The notes: a model not told the origin generated them from the letters alone. A stretch of DNA of 40,227 bases from Planococcus salinarum (GCF_007004625.1 NZ_VIFV01000030.1:1-40227), one strand, 5' to 3'; numbered from the stretch's first letter, positions 8,541 through 17,996 are shown. Numbers and translations: made by a program.

Positions 8541-9368
8541 TCATTTCCAAAAATCATCAAAAACAGTAACAGGCAGCTTTCGTTTATGCTGTGTTTTCAA
8601 ATAATAGCCTTCTAATTTCTTACGGGCTTCATCCGGTATTTTCTTGCCTTCCAAATAGTCATCAATCATGTCGTACGTTATGCCAAGGGCAACTTCGTCA
8701 GGAATTGCCGGTTTATCTTCTTCCAGATCCGCAGTCGGAACCTTGTTGTAAAGGTGTTCCGGGCTTCCCAGCTCTTTCAGCATGGCTTTGCCCTGCCTTT
8801 TGTTCAATCGGAAGAGAGGCATCAGATCTGCAGCACCGTCACCATGTTTTGTATAAAAGCCTGTGATGGCTTCTGCTGCATGGTCTGTTCCGAGCACCAC
8901 CGCATTATGCATGGCCGCTACGGAGTATTGGGCTTTCATCCGCTCTCTTGCTTTTTCATTGCCTTTGGCGAAGTCGGTCAGCTCAATGTTAACTTCTTCC
9001 AAAGCCCGATCACTGGCATCGACCGCCTCTTTAATGTTGATCGTATAGGTTTTTGTAGGATTGATGAATTTCAAGGCATCCTGTGCATCCGGTTCATCAA
9101 ATTGTTTCCCATATGGAAGCCGCAATGCATAGAAACCATATTTATCGCTTCCGGTTTCTTCGTTTAACTGGTCAACAGCCATTTGGGCCATTTTCCCCGC
9201 TAATGTCGAGTCCTGTCCTCCGGATATGCCGAGAACGAACCCCTCAAGGAAAGAATGTTTTTTCATATAGTCCTTCAGAAAAGTAATCGTTCGCTCTATT
9301 TCCTCGCGCGGATTAATTTCTGGCTGAACTTTCATTTCTTCAATGATTTTATGTTGCAGTTCTGACAT
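8541..9368 (-). CDS. nadE: NH3-dependent NAD+ synthetase
   Basis: 275 residues, close to the 272 of B. subtilis NadE. It amidates deamido-NAD with ammonia and ATP, the last step in NAD synthesis. The PP-loop [11 protein letters not shown] is at residues 49-59, and the family motifs [19 protein letters not shown] and [11 protein letters not shown] are present. There is no glutaminase domain, so ammonia is the direct donor. AGGAGG is eight bases before the ATG. It follows pncB by 11 bases, and the two form an operon for nicotinate salvage. Confidence 0.96.
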   Translation of the reverse strand: MSELQHKIIEEMKVQPEINPREEIERTITFLKDYMKKHSFLEGFVLGISGGQDSTLAGKMAQMAVDQLNEETGSDKYGFYALRLPYGKQFDEPDAQDALKFINPTKTYTINIKEAVDASDRALEEVNIELTDFAKGNEKARERMKAQYSVAAMHNAVVLGTDHAAEAITGFYTKHGDGAADLMPLFRLNKRQGKAMLKELGSPEHLYNKVPTADLEEDKPAIPDEVALGITYDMIDDYLEGKKIPDEARKKLEGYYLKTQHKRKLPVTVFDDFWK

Positions 9369-9379
9369 ATAACATCCTC

Positions 9380-10852
9380 CTATTTTTTCGAGAAATTTTG
9401 AATCGAGTCACGTACTTCCTGGATATTCCGCATTTTATTGTCCCAGCACTTCTGGCTGAGGTCAACAGGATATTCCTCCGGATTGAGCGAGCGCTTGTAT
9501 TCTTCCCACAGCAGTTCCAGGCTCTTCTTCGCATACTCCTGAACTTCCTGTATGGGGGGACACCGATAAGTAACTTCGCCTTTTTTCACGACCTGGGTAT
9601 GAATATCCACAGCATCAAAATTCGTGACAAATTTCGAAACGAAGGTATGGATCGGATGGAACATTTTCAATCTCGCCTCGGATGCCGGATCTTCATCTGC
9701 CATGCAGATATAATCCCCTTCTGATTTCCCGTTTTCCCTGTCTATGATTCTGTAAACTTTTTTCAGGCCGGGCGTTGTAACTTTTTCTGCATTGCCCGAT
9801 ATTTTAATGGTATCTTCCATCTGACCCGTATCGTTTTCAATCGCAACAATTTTATATACTGCGCCCAAGGCCGGCTGGTCATAGGCGGTGATCAGTTTGG
9901 TTCCGATTCCCCACGAATCCACTTGAGCTCCCTGGGCCTTCAGGTTAAGGATCGTGTATTCATCCAAATCATTCGATACGACGATTTTCGTATCCGGGAA
10001 GCCGGCTTCATCCAGCATTTTACGGGATTCTTTCGAAAGGAAAGCTATGTCCCCGCTGTCAAGGCGTATGCCCTGGAAGTCAATTTTGTCTCCAAGCTCT
10101 TTGGCCACCTGGATGGCAATCGGAAGCCCCGATTTTAATGTATCGTATGTATCAACCAGAAATACGCATTTTCTGTGCTGTTTTGCGTATGCATGGAAAG
10201 CTTTGTATTCGTCTTTATAGGCCTGTATCATGGAATGGGCGTGCGTGCCGGCTACCGGCAGACCGAACAGTTTGCCGGCTCTAACGTTGCTTGTGGCTTC
10301 CAATCCCCCAATAAATGCTGCACGGGATCCCCAAATAGCCGCATCCATCTCCTGAGCGCGGCGCGTTCCGAATTCCATCACCCGATCATCTTTTACAATT
10401 TGTTTGATGCGGCTCGCTTTGGTTGCGATCAGTGTCTGATAATTGACGATATTCAATAAGGCCGTCTCAATCAGCTGTGCCTCTGCCAATGTCGCTTCAA
10501 TGCGCAGCAGCGGTTCATTTTGAAAAACCAACTCCCCTTCAACTACGGAAAAGACATCGCCCGTGAATTTCAATGTTTTTAAATAAGAAAGAAAATCATC
10601 TTCATAGCCGGCTTCTTCTTTTAAGTAAGCCAAATCAGTTTCCGAAAAACTGAAATTCCTCAGATATTCAAGCAGCCGCTCCAATCCCGCAAAGATGCCA
10701 TAGCCATTCCCGAACGGCAGTTTCCGGAAGAAAAGCTCGAACACCGCTTTTCGCTCGTGCATGCCGTCAGCCCAGTAGGCCTCGACCATATTAATCTGAT
10801 ATAAATCGGTATGGAGTGCGAGACTGTCATCCGCATATTTCGTATTTTGCAT
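9380..10852 (-). CDS. pncB: Nicotinate phosphoribosyltransferase
   Basis: 490 residues, similar in length to B. subtilis PncB. It joins nicotinate to phosphoribosyl pyrophosphate with ATP hydrolysis to give nicotinate mononucleotide, the entry step of the Preiss-Handler pathway. Landmarks are [15 protein letters not shown] at the N-terminus, [15 protein letters not shown], the phosphoribosyl-site motif [27 protein letters not shown] and [17 protein letters not shown] lies six bases before the ATG. First gene of the pncB-nadE operon, with a promoter at 10889-10917. Confidence 0.95.
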   Translation of the reverse strand: MQNTKYADDSLALHTDLYQINMVEAYWADGMHERKAVFELFFRKLPFGNGYGIFAGLERLLEYLRNFSFSETDLAYLKEEAGYEDDFLSYLKTLKFTGDVFSVVEGELVFQNEPLLRIEATLAEAQLIETALLNIVNYQTLIATKASRIKQIVKDDRVMEFGTRRAQEMDAAIWGSRAAFIGGLEATSNVRAGKLFGLPVAGTHAHSMIQAYKDEYKAFHAYAKQHRKCVFLVDTYDTLKSGLPIAIQVAKELGDKIDFQGIRLDSGDIAFLSKESRKMLDEAGFPDTKIVVSNDLDEYTILNLKAQGAQVDSWGIGTKLITAYDQPALGAVYKIVAIENDTGQMEDTIKISGNAEKVTTPGLKKVYRIIDRENGKSEGDYICMADEDPASEARLKMFHPIHTFVSKFVTNFDAVDIHTQVVKKGEVTYRCPPIQEVQEYAKKSLELLWEEYKRSLNPEEYPVDLSQKCWDNKMRNIQEVRDSIQNFSKK

Positions 10853-10888
10853 AGAATCTCCTTCTTCCGCATTTCATAAGTTCAATTA

Positions 10889-10917
10889 ATTATACCCTAT
10901 CAGGACACAATCAAAAA
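10889..10917 (-). promoter_or_regulatory. Likely promoter of pncB-nadE
   Basis: On the minus strand TTTTTG (10912-10917), a 17-base spacer and a perfect TATAAT (10889-10894), about 37 bases before the pncB start. The -35 box is poor, so an activator or alternative spacing is possible. Confidence 0.5.
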
Positions 10918-10954
10918 CGAAAGACGGCGAATCCTGAAACCGGGAATCATAGCC

Positions 10955-11285
10955 TTGACAAAGATATTCATACTGTGCAATAGTAGTTGAGTTAACACAG
11001 AGGTAACTGATATATTTGATAATCTGGCATTCTACATTAATGTTTTTGAGAATACTTATTCACACTGGCGCGATTTGAGGATCGCAAGGACGTAAAAGAA
11101 GGCAGGGTTTACGTTGCTTAAGTTAGAAAGCACCCAGTGGAACACTGACCGCGGCACTGAAAGCAAATACTTTCAACGGAAATGATTCCCCTTTTAAAAG
11201 GGTTGAAAAATTGAATCAAGCTATAGTAATGTTACCTTCAAACCAACAAAGGGGCGCCCCGATAAGATATCGGGAGCGTCCCTTT
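10955..11285 (+). ncRNA. Candidate structured RNA, class not recognised
   Basis: This 330-base gene-free interval starts with TTGACA at 10955 and contains a second promoter-like pair, TTGAGT (10987-10992) with TATATT 18 bases on. At 11071-11141 CACTGG pairs with CCAGTG and encloses three smaller hairpins: GCGAT/ATCGC, ACGTAAA/TTTACGT and GCTT/AAGC. Two further pairings compete with neighbours: CAGTG-GAA-CACTG reuses the closing strand, and GAAAG/CTTTC competes with TTTCAAC/GTTGAAA. A strong terminator closes the interval at 11248-11286. No plus-strand gene follows, so a stand-alone RNA is more likely than a leader. I do not recognise the family, and transcription is unproven. Confidence 0.35.
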
Positions 11286-11286
11286 T
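11248..11286. terminator. Bidirectional terminator between GNAT gene and the structured interval
   Basis: AAAGGG-CGC-CCCGATA pairs with TATCGGG-GCG-CCCTTT. TTTT follows on the plus strand and TTTGTTGG on the minus strand. It ends the GNAT gene on the minus strand and could end an RNA from the plus strand. Confidence 0.75.
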
Positions 11287-11298
11287 CCAATTCATGCG

Positions 11299-11982
11299 TT
11301 ATTCCTTTTCCCGATCAACCGCGAGAAAAGGGTTTTTCCATTCCATCAATAATGCATAATCCCCCGAATCTTCGTCATCCAGGTAATCCTTTATTAAGCG
11401 CACAGGCATCCGGCCGCTGCGCAGCAGAAAAGTGATGACCGGATCTTTCAAATCTCCATTCAAAACTTTTTCTGCGTATTGTTCAGCGGTCATTTCTTCC
11501 GAAAACTTTTTATAGCCCGGCATCCTTCCGCCCCCGATTACTCGTTCCAGCCGATCTTCGATAACCCGTTCGTACGCAGCCTGTTGGAGTAATTTCCCGA
11601 GTTCCATTTTCCGGAAAGCCGGTTTTATGCCAATATCCACTATATAAAAACTTTTTCCGTTTGGTTTATGGGTTGAAATGGAACCGTGGCCCGTTACATC
11701 TTCCCAGCTGTGTGAGGATTCACCGCTGTCGAAATCTGTCAGCATCCCTGTCAGCGAGCCTGCCAGTTCGCCTGCTATTTCGACGCACAATGCGCCTTCC
11801 GGATAATTCTCAAGATGGCTCGTTAATTGCTTTTCATTCCATAGCAGTTCATCGGGAAAAGGTGGGGGAAAGCATTCCCTCTGTATATCGATTAAGCCTT
11901 TGAAATCTGCCTTGCGGTAATTTCGGATAACTGCCTTATGAATCGTTCCATTCTGAAATACGAATTGTTCTTTATAGTACAA
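11299..11982 (-). CDS. GNAT-family N-acetyltransferase
   Basis: 227 residues. The GNAT core shows the sequence YIVDIGIKPAFRKMELGKLL near residues 107-126, matching the beta4 strand and acetyl-CoA-binding motif A (Rxx-G-x-G/A type, here RKMELGK, a degenerate loop). The rest, including GGGRMPGYKKF and AEQYAEKVLNGD, resembles longer Bacillales acetyltransferases of unknown substrate. The start is TTG with AGAGGAG eight bases upstream; no ATG fits. It lies 40 bases after the GH13 gene at 12023-13639 with no terminator between, so the two are probably co-transcribed. Substrate unknown. Confidence 0.75.
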   Translation of the reverse strand: MYYKEQFVFQNGTIHKAVIRNYRKADFKGLIDIQRECFPPPFPDELLWNEKQLTSHLENYPEGALCVEIAGELAGSLTGMLTDFDSGESSHSWEDVTGHGSISTHKPNGKSFYIVDIGIKPAFRKMELGKLLQQAAYERVIEDRLERVIGGGRMPGYKKFSEEMTAEQYAEKVLNGDLKDPVITFLLRSGRMPVRLIKDYLDDEDSGDYALLMEWKNPFLAVDREKE

Positions 11983-12022
11983 TCTTTTCGCTCCTCTGTT
12001 TTTAATGCCTGCCTTATTTTAC

Positions 12023-13639
12023 TTACTCCAATAAATATACGCGGGTTTCAAACGGCTGCAGCTTCCTTTCCTCAAAGTGCTGATAATTGGACAGCAACAG
12101 TTGCCCTTTCGCCCTTAACGCCCATTTGCATTCATCGCTGTCCAAATGGGAAACAACCATGATTCGCTGATTTTCAAATTCCCGTGTATAGGCATAGACA
12201 TCGGGACAATCCAATTCTGCCAGCTCTGTTTCCCCGTACAACAGACACTTATAACTCTTCCGTAAAAAAATCATTTTTTTGTAAAAAGACAGAATCGACT
12301 GTTCATCCATCTCCTGCGCTTCGACGTTGAGCCACTTATAATTCGGATTCAGTGATATCCATGGTTCGCCTTCGCTGAAACCGGCGTTTTTCCGGTCATT
12401 CCATTGCATCGGCGTCCGTGCATTGTCCCGGCTTATTTTTTTTATCGTTTCCATCAATTCTTCATGCGGCACACCGTGCATACGATTATAACGATAGAAA
12501 TTTTTCGTTTCCACATCCCTGAACATCTTAATGTCATCAAATGGCACATTGGTCATTCCGATTTCCTGGCCCTGATAGATGAAGGGCGTTCCTTGCATTA
12601 AGAAATACATACAAGCCAGGGCAGTTGCGCTTTCCTGCCAAAACTCCTGATCATCGCCCCAGGTCGAAACTGTCCGCGGACGGTCATGGTTTTCAAGATA
12701 TAGGGAATTCCATGCGATTCCGTGGGCGCTCCTTTGCCAGCGGTCCAATACTTCCTTGAGGCTTCCGACATTCCAGTCTGCATCCTTATCGGTATCCCAG
12801 GTTTCGTGCGCTTCCAGATGAAAGATCATATCGAATTTCCCTTCGTCCTCACTGATCCACTCCGATAATTCGTGCGCCTTAACGCTATTAGCTTCCCCCA
12901 CGGTAACAATATCGTATTTTTCAAAAACTTCATCCCTCATCTCTTCGAGAAAATCCTGAAGCCCCTCCACGTTCGTCATTTTCTCCCATGCCGGTACATA
13001 ATTCTTCCCTTCCGGATTCGGCATATCGGTATAATCTTTCTTCAGGTGATTGATGGCATCCACCCGAAAACCGTCCACCCCTTTTTCAATCCACCATTTG
13101 ATCATATCGTAAAGCTCATAGCGAACTTCGGGATTTTCCCAATTCAAGTCCACCTGGTTTTTGGTGTACAGATGAAGATAATATTGGTTTGTTTTCGGGT
13201 CGAATGTCCAGGCAGGACCGCCAAAGATGCTTTCCCAGTTTGTCGGCTTGTCCCGCCATACATACCAGTCCCGCTTCGGATTGTCCCTTGAGGATTTTGA
13301 TTCGTGAAACCACGGATGCTGATCGCTTGTATGATTCAGGACAAGGTCCAGGATGAGCTTCATGCCACGGGAATGGATCTCTTTCAGCATCCGATCAAAA
13401 TCTTCCATAGTCCCCATTTCATCCATGATTGCCCGGTAATCACTGACATCGTAGCCATTATCGACATTCGGAGATTTGTACATGGGACAAAGCCAGATGA
13501 TATCAATACCCATATTCTGCAGATAATCCAGCTTCTCGGTGACTCCATTCAAATCCCCTATGCCGTCACCACTAGTGTCTTTAAAACTCCGTGCATAAAT
13601 CTGATAGACAACCGCTTCTTTCCACCAAGTTTTCTTCAT
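12023..13639 (-). CDS. GH13 alpha-glucosidase, predicted alpha-1,4 type
   Basis: 538 residues, a cytoplasmic glycoside hydrolase family 13 enzyme of the oligo-glucosidase group. Region I is DLVLNHTSDQHPWF. The nucleophile Asp is in DGFRVDAINH near residue 198, the acid/base Glu in VTVGEAN near 248, and the third Asp in LENHDRPR near 318. The residue after the nucleophile is Ala. In this subgroup Val there is linked to alpha-1,6 hydrolysis, and Ala or Thr to alpha-1,4, so maltose and maltodextrins are the likely substrates. No signal peptide. GGAAGG precedes the ATG by eight bases. TTGTCA-17-TATTTG upstream is a possible promoter. It is separated from the main mal operon by the convergent pgi gene. 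Confidence 0.9.
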   Translation of the reverse strand: MKKTWWKEAVVYQIYARSFKDTSGDGIGDLNGVTEKLDYLQNMGIDIIWLCPMYKSPNVDNGYDVSDYRAIMDEMGTMEDFDRMLKEIHSRGMKLILDLVLNHTSDQHPWFHESKSSRDNPKRDWYVWRDKPTNWESIFGGPAWTFDPKTNQYYLHLYTKNQVDLNWENPEVRYELYDMIKWWIEKGVDGFRVDAINHLKKDYTDMPNPEGKNYVPAWEKMTNVEGLQDFLEEMRDEVFEKYDIVTVGEANSVKAHELSEWISEDEGKFDMIFHLEAHETWDTDKDADWNVGSLKEVLDRWQRSAHGIAWNSLYLENHDRPRTVSTWGDDQEFWQESATALACMYFLMQGTPFIYQGQEIGMTNVPFDDIKMFRDVETKNFYRYNRMHGVPHEELMETIKKISRDNARTPMQWNDRKNAGFSEGEPWISLNPNYKWLNVEAQEMDEQSILSFYKKMIFLRKSYKCLLYGETELAELDCPDVYAYTREFENQRIMVVSHLDSDECKWALRAKGQLLLSNYQHFEERKLQPFETRVYLLE

Positions 13640-14000
13640 AATTACAGCCTTCCTTCAGAACGATTTTTCAGACCGGCACAAATAAATTTTGTTCTCAAAT
13701 AAATGATTCGGCATCTAATGACAAATACCTGCTTATCGACATACATTCCTGATATTCGGAGGAAATTAACAGAAAAGCAGTCTATATCACAAAAGTATAC
13801 CCGGCTGCTTCGCTTCCACTGACCTTTTGGTCTTCTTGAAAAGATTTTTTCTCGCTTTAGTCACCCTGCTTTCATGTTTTTAACTTACAAGATTTCATGG
13901 GTCTATAAAAAGAAAGACATGGAAGAAATATCAGTGGAGAGGAAGGTACAAAGCTCGTGCATATGGTAAACTTGAGAGAAAAAGGAAAGGGAGTTTTGCT
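13640..14000. other. Divergent control region between GH13 gene and pgi, with a pgi promoter
   Basis: The interval separates the leftward GH13 gene from the rightward pgi. For pgi, TTAACT (13880-13885), an 18-base spacer and TATAAA (13904-13909) make a plausible promoter. For the GH13 gene, TTGTCA-17-TATTTG on the minus strand is weaker. No LacI-type operator or cre like those at 21095-21202 is visible here, so this part of the locus may be regulated differently. Confidence 0.4.
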
Positions 14001-15281
14001 ATGATCGAACTTACATACTCAGGCTCTTTCGAAACGGTTTTTACAGAGGAAAAGAAAAAGGCTTTAAAAGAAATTCATGAAAATTTATATAAGAAGGAAG
14101 GGCGCGGTTCAGACTTTCTTGGCTGGCTCGACTGGCCGAGCACTGTGCAGCCCGAATTCCTGGATCGCATCCAGCAGGCGGCAGCAAACATCCAGAATAA
14201 AGCGGATGTTCTCGTCGTCATCGGCATCGGAGGATCATACCTTGGCGCAAAAGCTGCGCTGACAGCGCTGTCTCCCTATTTCAATAAAGGCGGCCGGAAA
14301 ACTGAAGTGCTGTTTGCTGGACATCAAGTCAGCGGTGAATATTTGAAACAGCTTCTTGCACATCTCGATGGGAAAGAAGTTATGGTAAATGTCATTTCAA
14401 AATCCGGAAAAACAACCGAGCCTGCACTCGCTTTCCGTTTCCTGAAAAAATACATGGAAGACCGTTACGGAAGCCAGGCTGCTGAGCGGATCATCGTCAC
14501 AACTGATGAAGAAAAAGGGGCCTTGGTGAATCTCGCTATAGACAATGGCTATCAGCGATTTATGGTGCCTGAGGACGTCGGCGGCCGCTATTCCGTTTTT
14601 ACAGCCGTCGGTCTGCTGCCGATTGCCGCTGCAGGATTTTCCATCTCCGAATTGATGAACGGCGCAAAGGATGCTGAAAAAGCTTATCAGGCATTTGATA
14701 CCGAAAGCAATCCGGCCATCCGTTACGCCGCCGCTCGCCACCACCTTTACAAAGAGGGCTATACCACGGAAGTGATGGCCACGTTCGAACCGAAATTGGC
14801 TTATGTGCAGGAATGGTGGAAGCAATTATTCGGGGAAAGTGAAGGAAAAGAAGGCAAAGGGATCTTCCCTGCGTCGGTTTCGTTCACCACCGACCTCCAT
14901 TCAATGGGACAGTATATCCAGGACGGTATCCGGAATTTATTTGAAAGTTTCCTGCTGATCAGGGAGAGCAAGGAAGATCTGACTGTCTTCGAAGCCGAAA
15001 ATGACGGAGACGAGTTAAATTACCTGGCAGGCATCAGCCTGCAGGAGTTCAATCACGTCGCCTATAAAGGGACGTCGTCGGCACATCTTGACGGCGGGGT
15101 GCCGCAAATGAGCCTGACAATTGAAAGGATGGATGAGTTCCACCTTGGCCATCTGTTTTATTTCTATATGATATCCTGCGCCTATAGCGCATACCTGCTG
15201 GACATCAATCCATTCGATCAGCCGGGCGTCGAGGATTACAAAAACAACATCTTCAAACTGTTGAAGAAACCGGGATATTGA
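14001..15281 (+). CDS. pgi: Glucose-6-phosphate isomerase, short form
   Basis: 426 residues, catalysing glucose-6-phosphate to fructose-6-phosphate. Signature segments are GIGGSYLGAKAAL, VGGRYSV, EWWKQLFGESEGK (catalytic Glu), TDLHSMGQYIQ, GTSSAHLDGGVP (His) and NPFDQPGVEDYK (Lys). The protein is shorter than the roughly 450 residues of B. subtilis Pgi at both ends and stops at KPGY. The sugar-phosphate loop reads SKSGKTTEP instead of the usual SKSGTTTEP. AAAGGGAG lies seven bases before the ATG. It converges on a GH13 gene and sits within the maltodextrin locus, where it would act on glucose-6-phosphate made by the ROK kinase. It may be a second, locus-specific isomerase. Confidence 0.9.
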   Translation: MIELTYSGSFETVFTEEKKKALKEIHENLYKKEGRGSDFLGWLDWPSTVQPEFLDRIQQAAANIQNKADVLVVIGIGGSYLGAKAALTALSPYFNKGGRKTEVLFAGHQVSGEYLKQLLAHLDGKEVMVNVISKSGKTTEPALAFRFLKKYMEDRYGSQAAERIIVTTDEEKGALVNLAIDNGYQRFMVPEDVGGRYSVFTAVGLLPIAAAGFSISELMNGAKDAEKAYQAFDTESNPAIRYAAARHHLYKEGYTTEVMATFEPKLAYVQEWWKQLFGESEGKEGKGIFPASVSFTTDLHSMGQYIQDGIRNLFESFLLIRESKEDLTVFEAENDGDELNYLAGISLQEFNHVAYKGTSSAHLDGGVPQMSLTIERMDEFHLGHLFYFYMISCAYSAYLLDINPFDQPGVEDYKNNIFKLLKKPGY

Positions 15282-15290
15282 TATTAATCC

Positions 15291-15325
15291 AAAAAAGGGC
15301 AGACCCATTGAGGTCTGCCCTTTTT
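15291..15325. terminator. Bidirectional terminator between pgi and GH13 gene
   Basis: AAAAAAGGGCAGACC and GGTCTGCCCTTTTT form a perfect 14-base stem around CATTGA, with T-runs in both directions. It serves the convergent genes pgi and the GH13 gene at 15335-16951. Confidence 0.92.
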
Positions 15326-15334
15326 GCTGTTCGA

Positions 15335-16951
15335 TTATTTTATCTGGTAGACCCTTGCCTCATACGGCCGAATTTCTGCCGGGTCGATTAACTCGTAGTT
15401 CGAAATCAGCAGACCTTTGTTTGCAGGTTCGTTCCAACGGTATCGATGCGAGCCGAGGTTTGAGACAATCAATACTTTGGTTTTTTCATCTTCTCGCGTA
15501 TAAGCATAGACGTCCTCGAAACCAAGTTCCACCAGCTCGTATTTGCCGTACACGAGCACTTCCATATTCTTTCTGAGCGCAATCATCTGTTTATAGAAGG
15601 ACAACACGGAATGCGGGTTGTGCCTTTGCACTTCGACGTTCAGCCATTCGTAGTTCGGATTTGTATAGATCCAGGGCTCACTCGTGGAGAAGCCGGCATT
15701 CGGGCTGCTGTCCCATTGCATCGGTGTCCGCGAATGGTCGCGGCTCGTCTCTTTGATGAGCGTCATGACAGCCTCATGTTCCATTCCTTCTGCAAGGTTG
15801 TAGAAATAAAGATTGTGCGTCTGGACGTCGTCATATTGTTCGATTTTTTCGAACGGCGCGTTGGTCATGCCGATTTCCTGGCCCTGATAAATGAACGGCG
15901 TTCCCTGCATGAAGAAGTACATGCAGCCGAGTGACGTGGCGCTTTCACGCCAGAAAATGCTGTCATTGCCCCAGGTGGAAACCACGCGCGGCTTGTCGTG
16001 ATTTTCGATGAATAAAGCATTCCAGCCGATGCCTTCAACGCCTTTTTGCCAGCGTGTCAAAACTTTTTTCAGTTCCGGCACTTTGACGCCTTTTTTGACT
16101 TCATTGTTCCAAAGACCCAGATCTTCGAATTGGAAGACCATATCAAATTTACCGTTTTCTTCACTGACCCACTCTTCGATGTCCTCTGCAGATACACCAT
16201 TCGCTTCGCCGACAGTCATGATATCGTATTTCGCAAAAGTTTCATCACGCAATTCCTCGAGAAGGGGCTGGATGCCGTCGACGTTCATCATCTTTTCCCA
16301 GGCAGGCATATTCTGTTGCCCGTCTTCAAATGGCAGATCGGTAAAATCTTTTTTGATATGACTGATGGCATCCACCCGGAAACCATCAATGCCTTTGTCG
16401 AGCCACCAATTGATCATGTCATATAGTGCTTTTCGGACCTCAGGATTTTCCCAGTTCAAATCCGGCTGTTTTTTAGAAAAAATATGCAGATAATATTGTC
16501 CGGTCTTTTCGTCCAGTTCCCATGCAGGTCCGCCAAAAATGCTCTTCCAGTTGATCGGTTTGTCGCGCCATACATACCAGTCGCGCTTCGGATTGTCGAG
16601 TGATGACCGGGACTCCTGGAACCAGGGGTGTTCATCGCTCGTATGGTTGATGACCAGATCGATGATCAATTTCATGCCGCGGGCGTGGATTTCCTCCAAC
16701 AGACGGTCAAAATCTGCCATCGTGCCGAGTTCATCCATAATATCCTGGTAATCACTGATGTCATAGCCATTATCGTCATTCGGTGACTTATACATCGGGC
16801 AAAGCCAGATAACATCGATGCCGAGTTCCTTCAGGTAATCCAGTTTAGCTGTCAAACCCGGAATATCGCCAATGCCGTCACCATTGGAGTCCATAAAGCT
16901 TCTTGGATAAACTTGATATACAACTGCTTCTTTCCACCATTTTTTGCTCAT
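15335..16951 (-). CDS. GH13 alpha-glucosidase, predicted alpha-1,4 type
   Basis: 538 residues from the chosen start. It is clearly a paralogue of the product of 12023-13639. Region I is DLVINHTSDEHPWF, the nucleophile is in DGFRVDAISHIK near residue 199, the acid/base Glu in MTVGEANG near 256, and the third Asp in IENHDKPR. Ala after the nucleophile predicts alpha-1,4 activity on maltose-type substrates, as in the Geobacillus HTA-462 type exo-alpha-1,4-glucosidase. Cytoplasmic. AAAGGA is seven bases before the ATG at 16951; the ATG two codons earlier is too close to the ribosome site. It is the last gene of the mal operon, 12 bases after the LacI-type regulator. Confidence 0.92.
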   Translation of the reverse strand: MSKKWWKEAVVYQVYPRSFMDSNGDGIGDIPGLTAKLDYLKELGIDVIWLCPMYKSPNDDNGYDISDYQDIMDELGTMADFDRLLEEIHARGMKLIIDLVINHTSDEHPWFQESRSSLDNPKRDWYVWRDKPINWKSIFGGPAWELDEKTGQYYLHIFSKKQPDLNWENPEVRKALYDMINWWLDKGIDGFRVDAISHIKKDFTDLPFEDGQQNMPAWEKMMNVDGIQPLLEELRDETFAKYDIMTVGEANGVSAEDIEEWVSEENGKFDMVFQFEDLGLWNNEVKKGVKVPELKKVLTRWQKGVEGIGWNALFIENHDKPRVVSTWGNDSIFWRESATSLGCMYFFMQGTPFIYQGQEIGMTNAPFEKIEQYDDVQTHNLYFYNLAEGMEHEAVMTLIKETSRDHSRTPMQWDSSPNAGFSTSEPWIYTNPNYEWLNVEVQRHNPHSVLSFYKQMIALRKNMEVLVYGKYELVELGFEDVYAYTREDEKTKVLIVSNLGSHRYRWNEPANKGLLISNYELIDPAEIRPYEARVYQIK

Positions 16952-16963
16952 GTTCATTTCCTT

Positions 16964-17983
16964 TCAAAGACTTCGGCAAGATCCGCGTTCGATAAGCCGT
17001 GAAGGCACTGTGATTTCCCTCACCGGGGCCTCCCTGTCTTTTATTTTTTCAAGCACCAATTCTGCCGCATGAATGCCCAGTTCATAAATCGAGATATCCA
17101 CGGTGCTGAGCGGCGGCTTCAGATGTTCCGACAGTGAATGGTTATTGAAGCTCAATACCGATACATCGCCGGGAACATCAATTTTCATATCCTGCAAATA
17201 ACTGATGAGCTCATAAGCGATGAGGTCGTCATGCGTCACAATAGCGGTCGGCGGCTTTTGCAGTTCCATCAATCGTCTTACCGCCTGCTCTTCCAATCCC
17301 ACGCTGATCGACTGATTGACGATCAAATCCGGATCAAAGCTTAAGGATGCCTTTTCCAATGCATTCTGATAGCCCTTTAAACGGTCCAGTGAAACCACAT
17401 ATTCCAAACCGCCGCCCATATAGGCAATGCCCTGATGGCCAAGGCCGATCAGGTAATTGACAACTTCACGAGCATTTCCGACATTATCATTATCCACATA
17501 GGAAATCGAGTCTGTATGGACATCCGGACGACCGACAACTGAGAATGGAATATTGCTATTGTATAGGTATTCCATAATTTTGTCGCCGATTCTGGAGTAT
17601 AAAAGTATGATTCCATCCACTCTTTTTCCCTGGGTCATCGAAATGACTTCTTCGTATATTTCTTCAGTAGTGGCACCTGTTGACAAATACAGGCCGAACT
17701 TGCTTTCATGGGCCCTGCTCGAAATGCCGCGAAGCACTTCAGGAAAGAATGGATTCTGAAAAGCTAGTGTTGCTGAATCCGCCATAATGATGCCAATAGT
17801 CTGGGTTTTTTGGATAACCAGATTACGCGCCTGGAAATTCGGATAATAGCCAAGGTGCTTCATCGTTTCCCGCACTTTCTTTTTTGTATCATCGCTGATT
17901 CGAGGATTATCCGCGATAACGCGAGATACTGTTGCCGGTGAAACCGATGCTGCTTTCGCAACATCTTTGATTGTAATTGCCAC
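16964..17983 (-). CDS. LacI-family transcription regulator (MalR-like)
   Basis: 339 residues. The helix-turn-helix is at the N-terminus (TIKDVAKAASVSPATVSRVI). A hinge helix and a periplasmic-binding-protein-like sensor domain follow (TQTIGIIMADSA, ISYVDNDNVGNAREVVNYL, PTAIVTHDDLIAYEL, STVDISIYELGIHAAELVL). It lies inside the mal operon between the permease gene malG-like and a GH13 gene, 13 and 12 bases from its neighbours. The palindromes at 21095-21114 and 21183-21202 have the central CG and the TGCAA/TTGCA arms expected of its operators. It is probably a repressor released by maltose or maltodextrin, with autoregulation through the operon. CcpA itself is unlikely, given the context. Confidence 0.9.
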   Translation of the reverse strand: MAITIKDVAKAASVSPATVSRVIADNPRISDDTKKKVRETMKHLGYYPNFQARNLVIQKTQTIGIIMADSATLAFQNPFFPEVLRGISSRAHESKFGLYLSTGATTEEIYEEVISMTQGKRVDGIILLYSRIGDKIMEYLYNSNIPFSVVGRPDVHTDSISYVDNDNVGNAREVVNYLIGLGHQGIAYMGGGLEYVVSLDRLKGYQNALEKASLSFDPDLIVNQSISVGLEEQAVRRLMELQKPPTAIVTHDDLIAYELISYLQDMKIDVPGDVSVLSFNNHSLSEHLKPPLSTVDISIYELGIHAAELVLEKIKDREAPVREITVPSRLIERGSCRSL

Positions 17984-17996
17984 TCTACTCGCCCCT

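Noticed and set aside
11041..11079. Possible 12-codon leader peptide starting ATG TTT TTG AGA
   Set aside because: No ribosome site, no downstream gene on this strand, and it overlaps the predicted stems; too short to support.
10955..11240. c-di-GMP, cobalamin, T-box, 6S and SRP RNA as identities for the structured interval
   Set aside because: The diagnostic conserved blocks of these classes (for example GGACGCAAAGCC, TGGNACCGCG, or a single long 6S-like hairpin) are not present in the right order or spacing.
11211..11435. Plus-strand open frame starting before the terminator at 11248
   Set aside because: It runs through a terminator and into the GNAT gene on the other strand, with no ribosome site.
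14397..14825. 142-codon minus-strand frame within pgi
   Set aside because: It is fully antisense to a clear enzyme gene and has no ribosome site or recognisable product.
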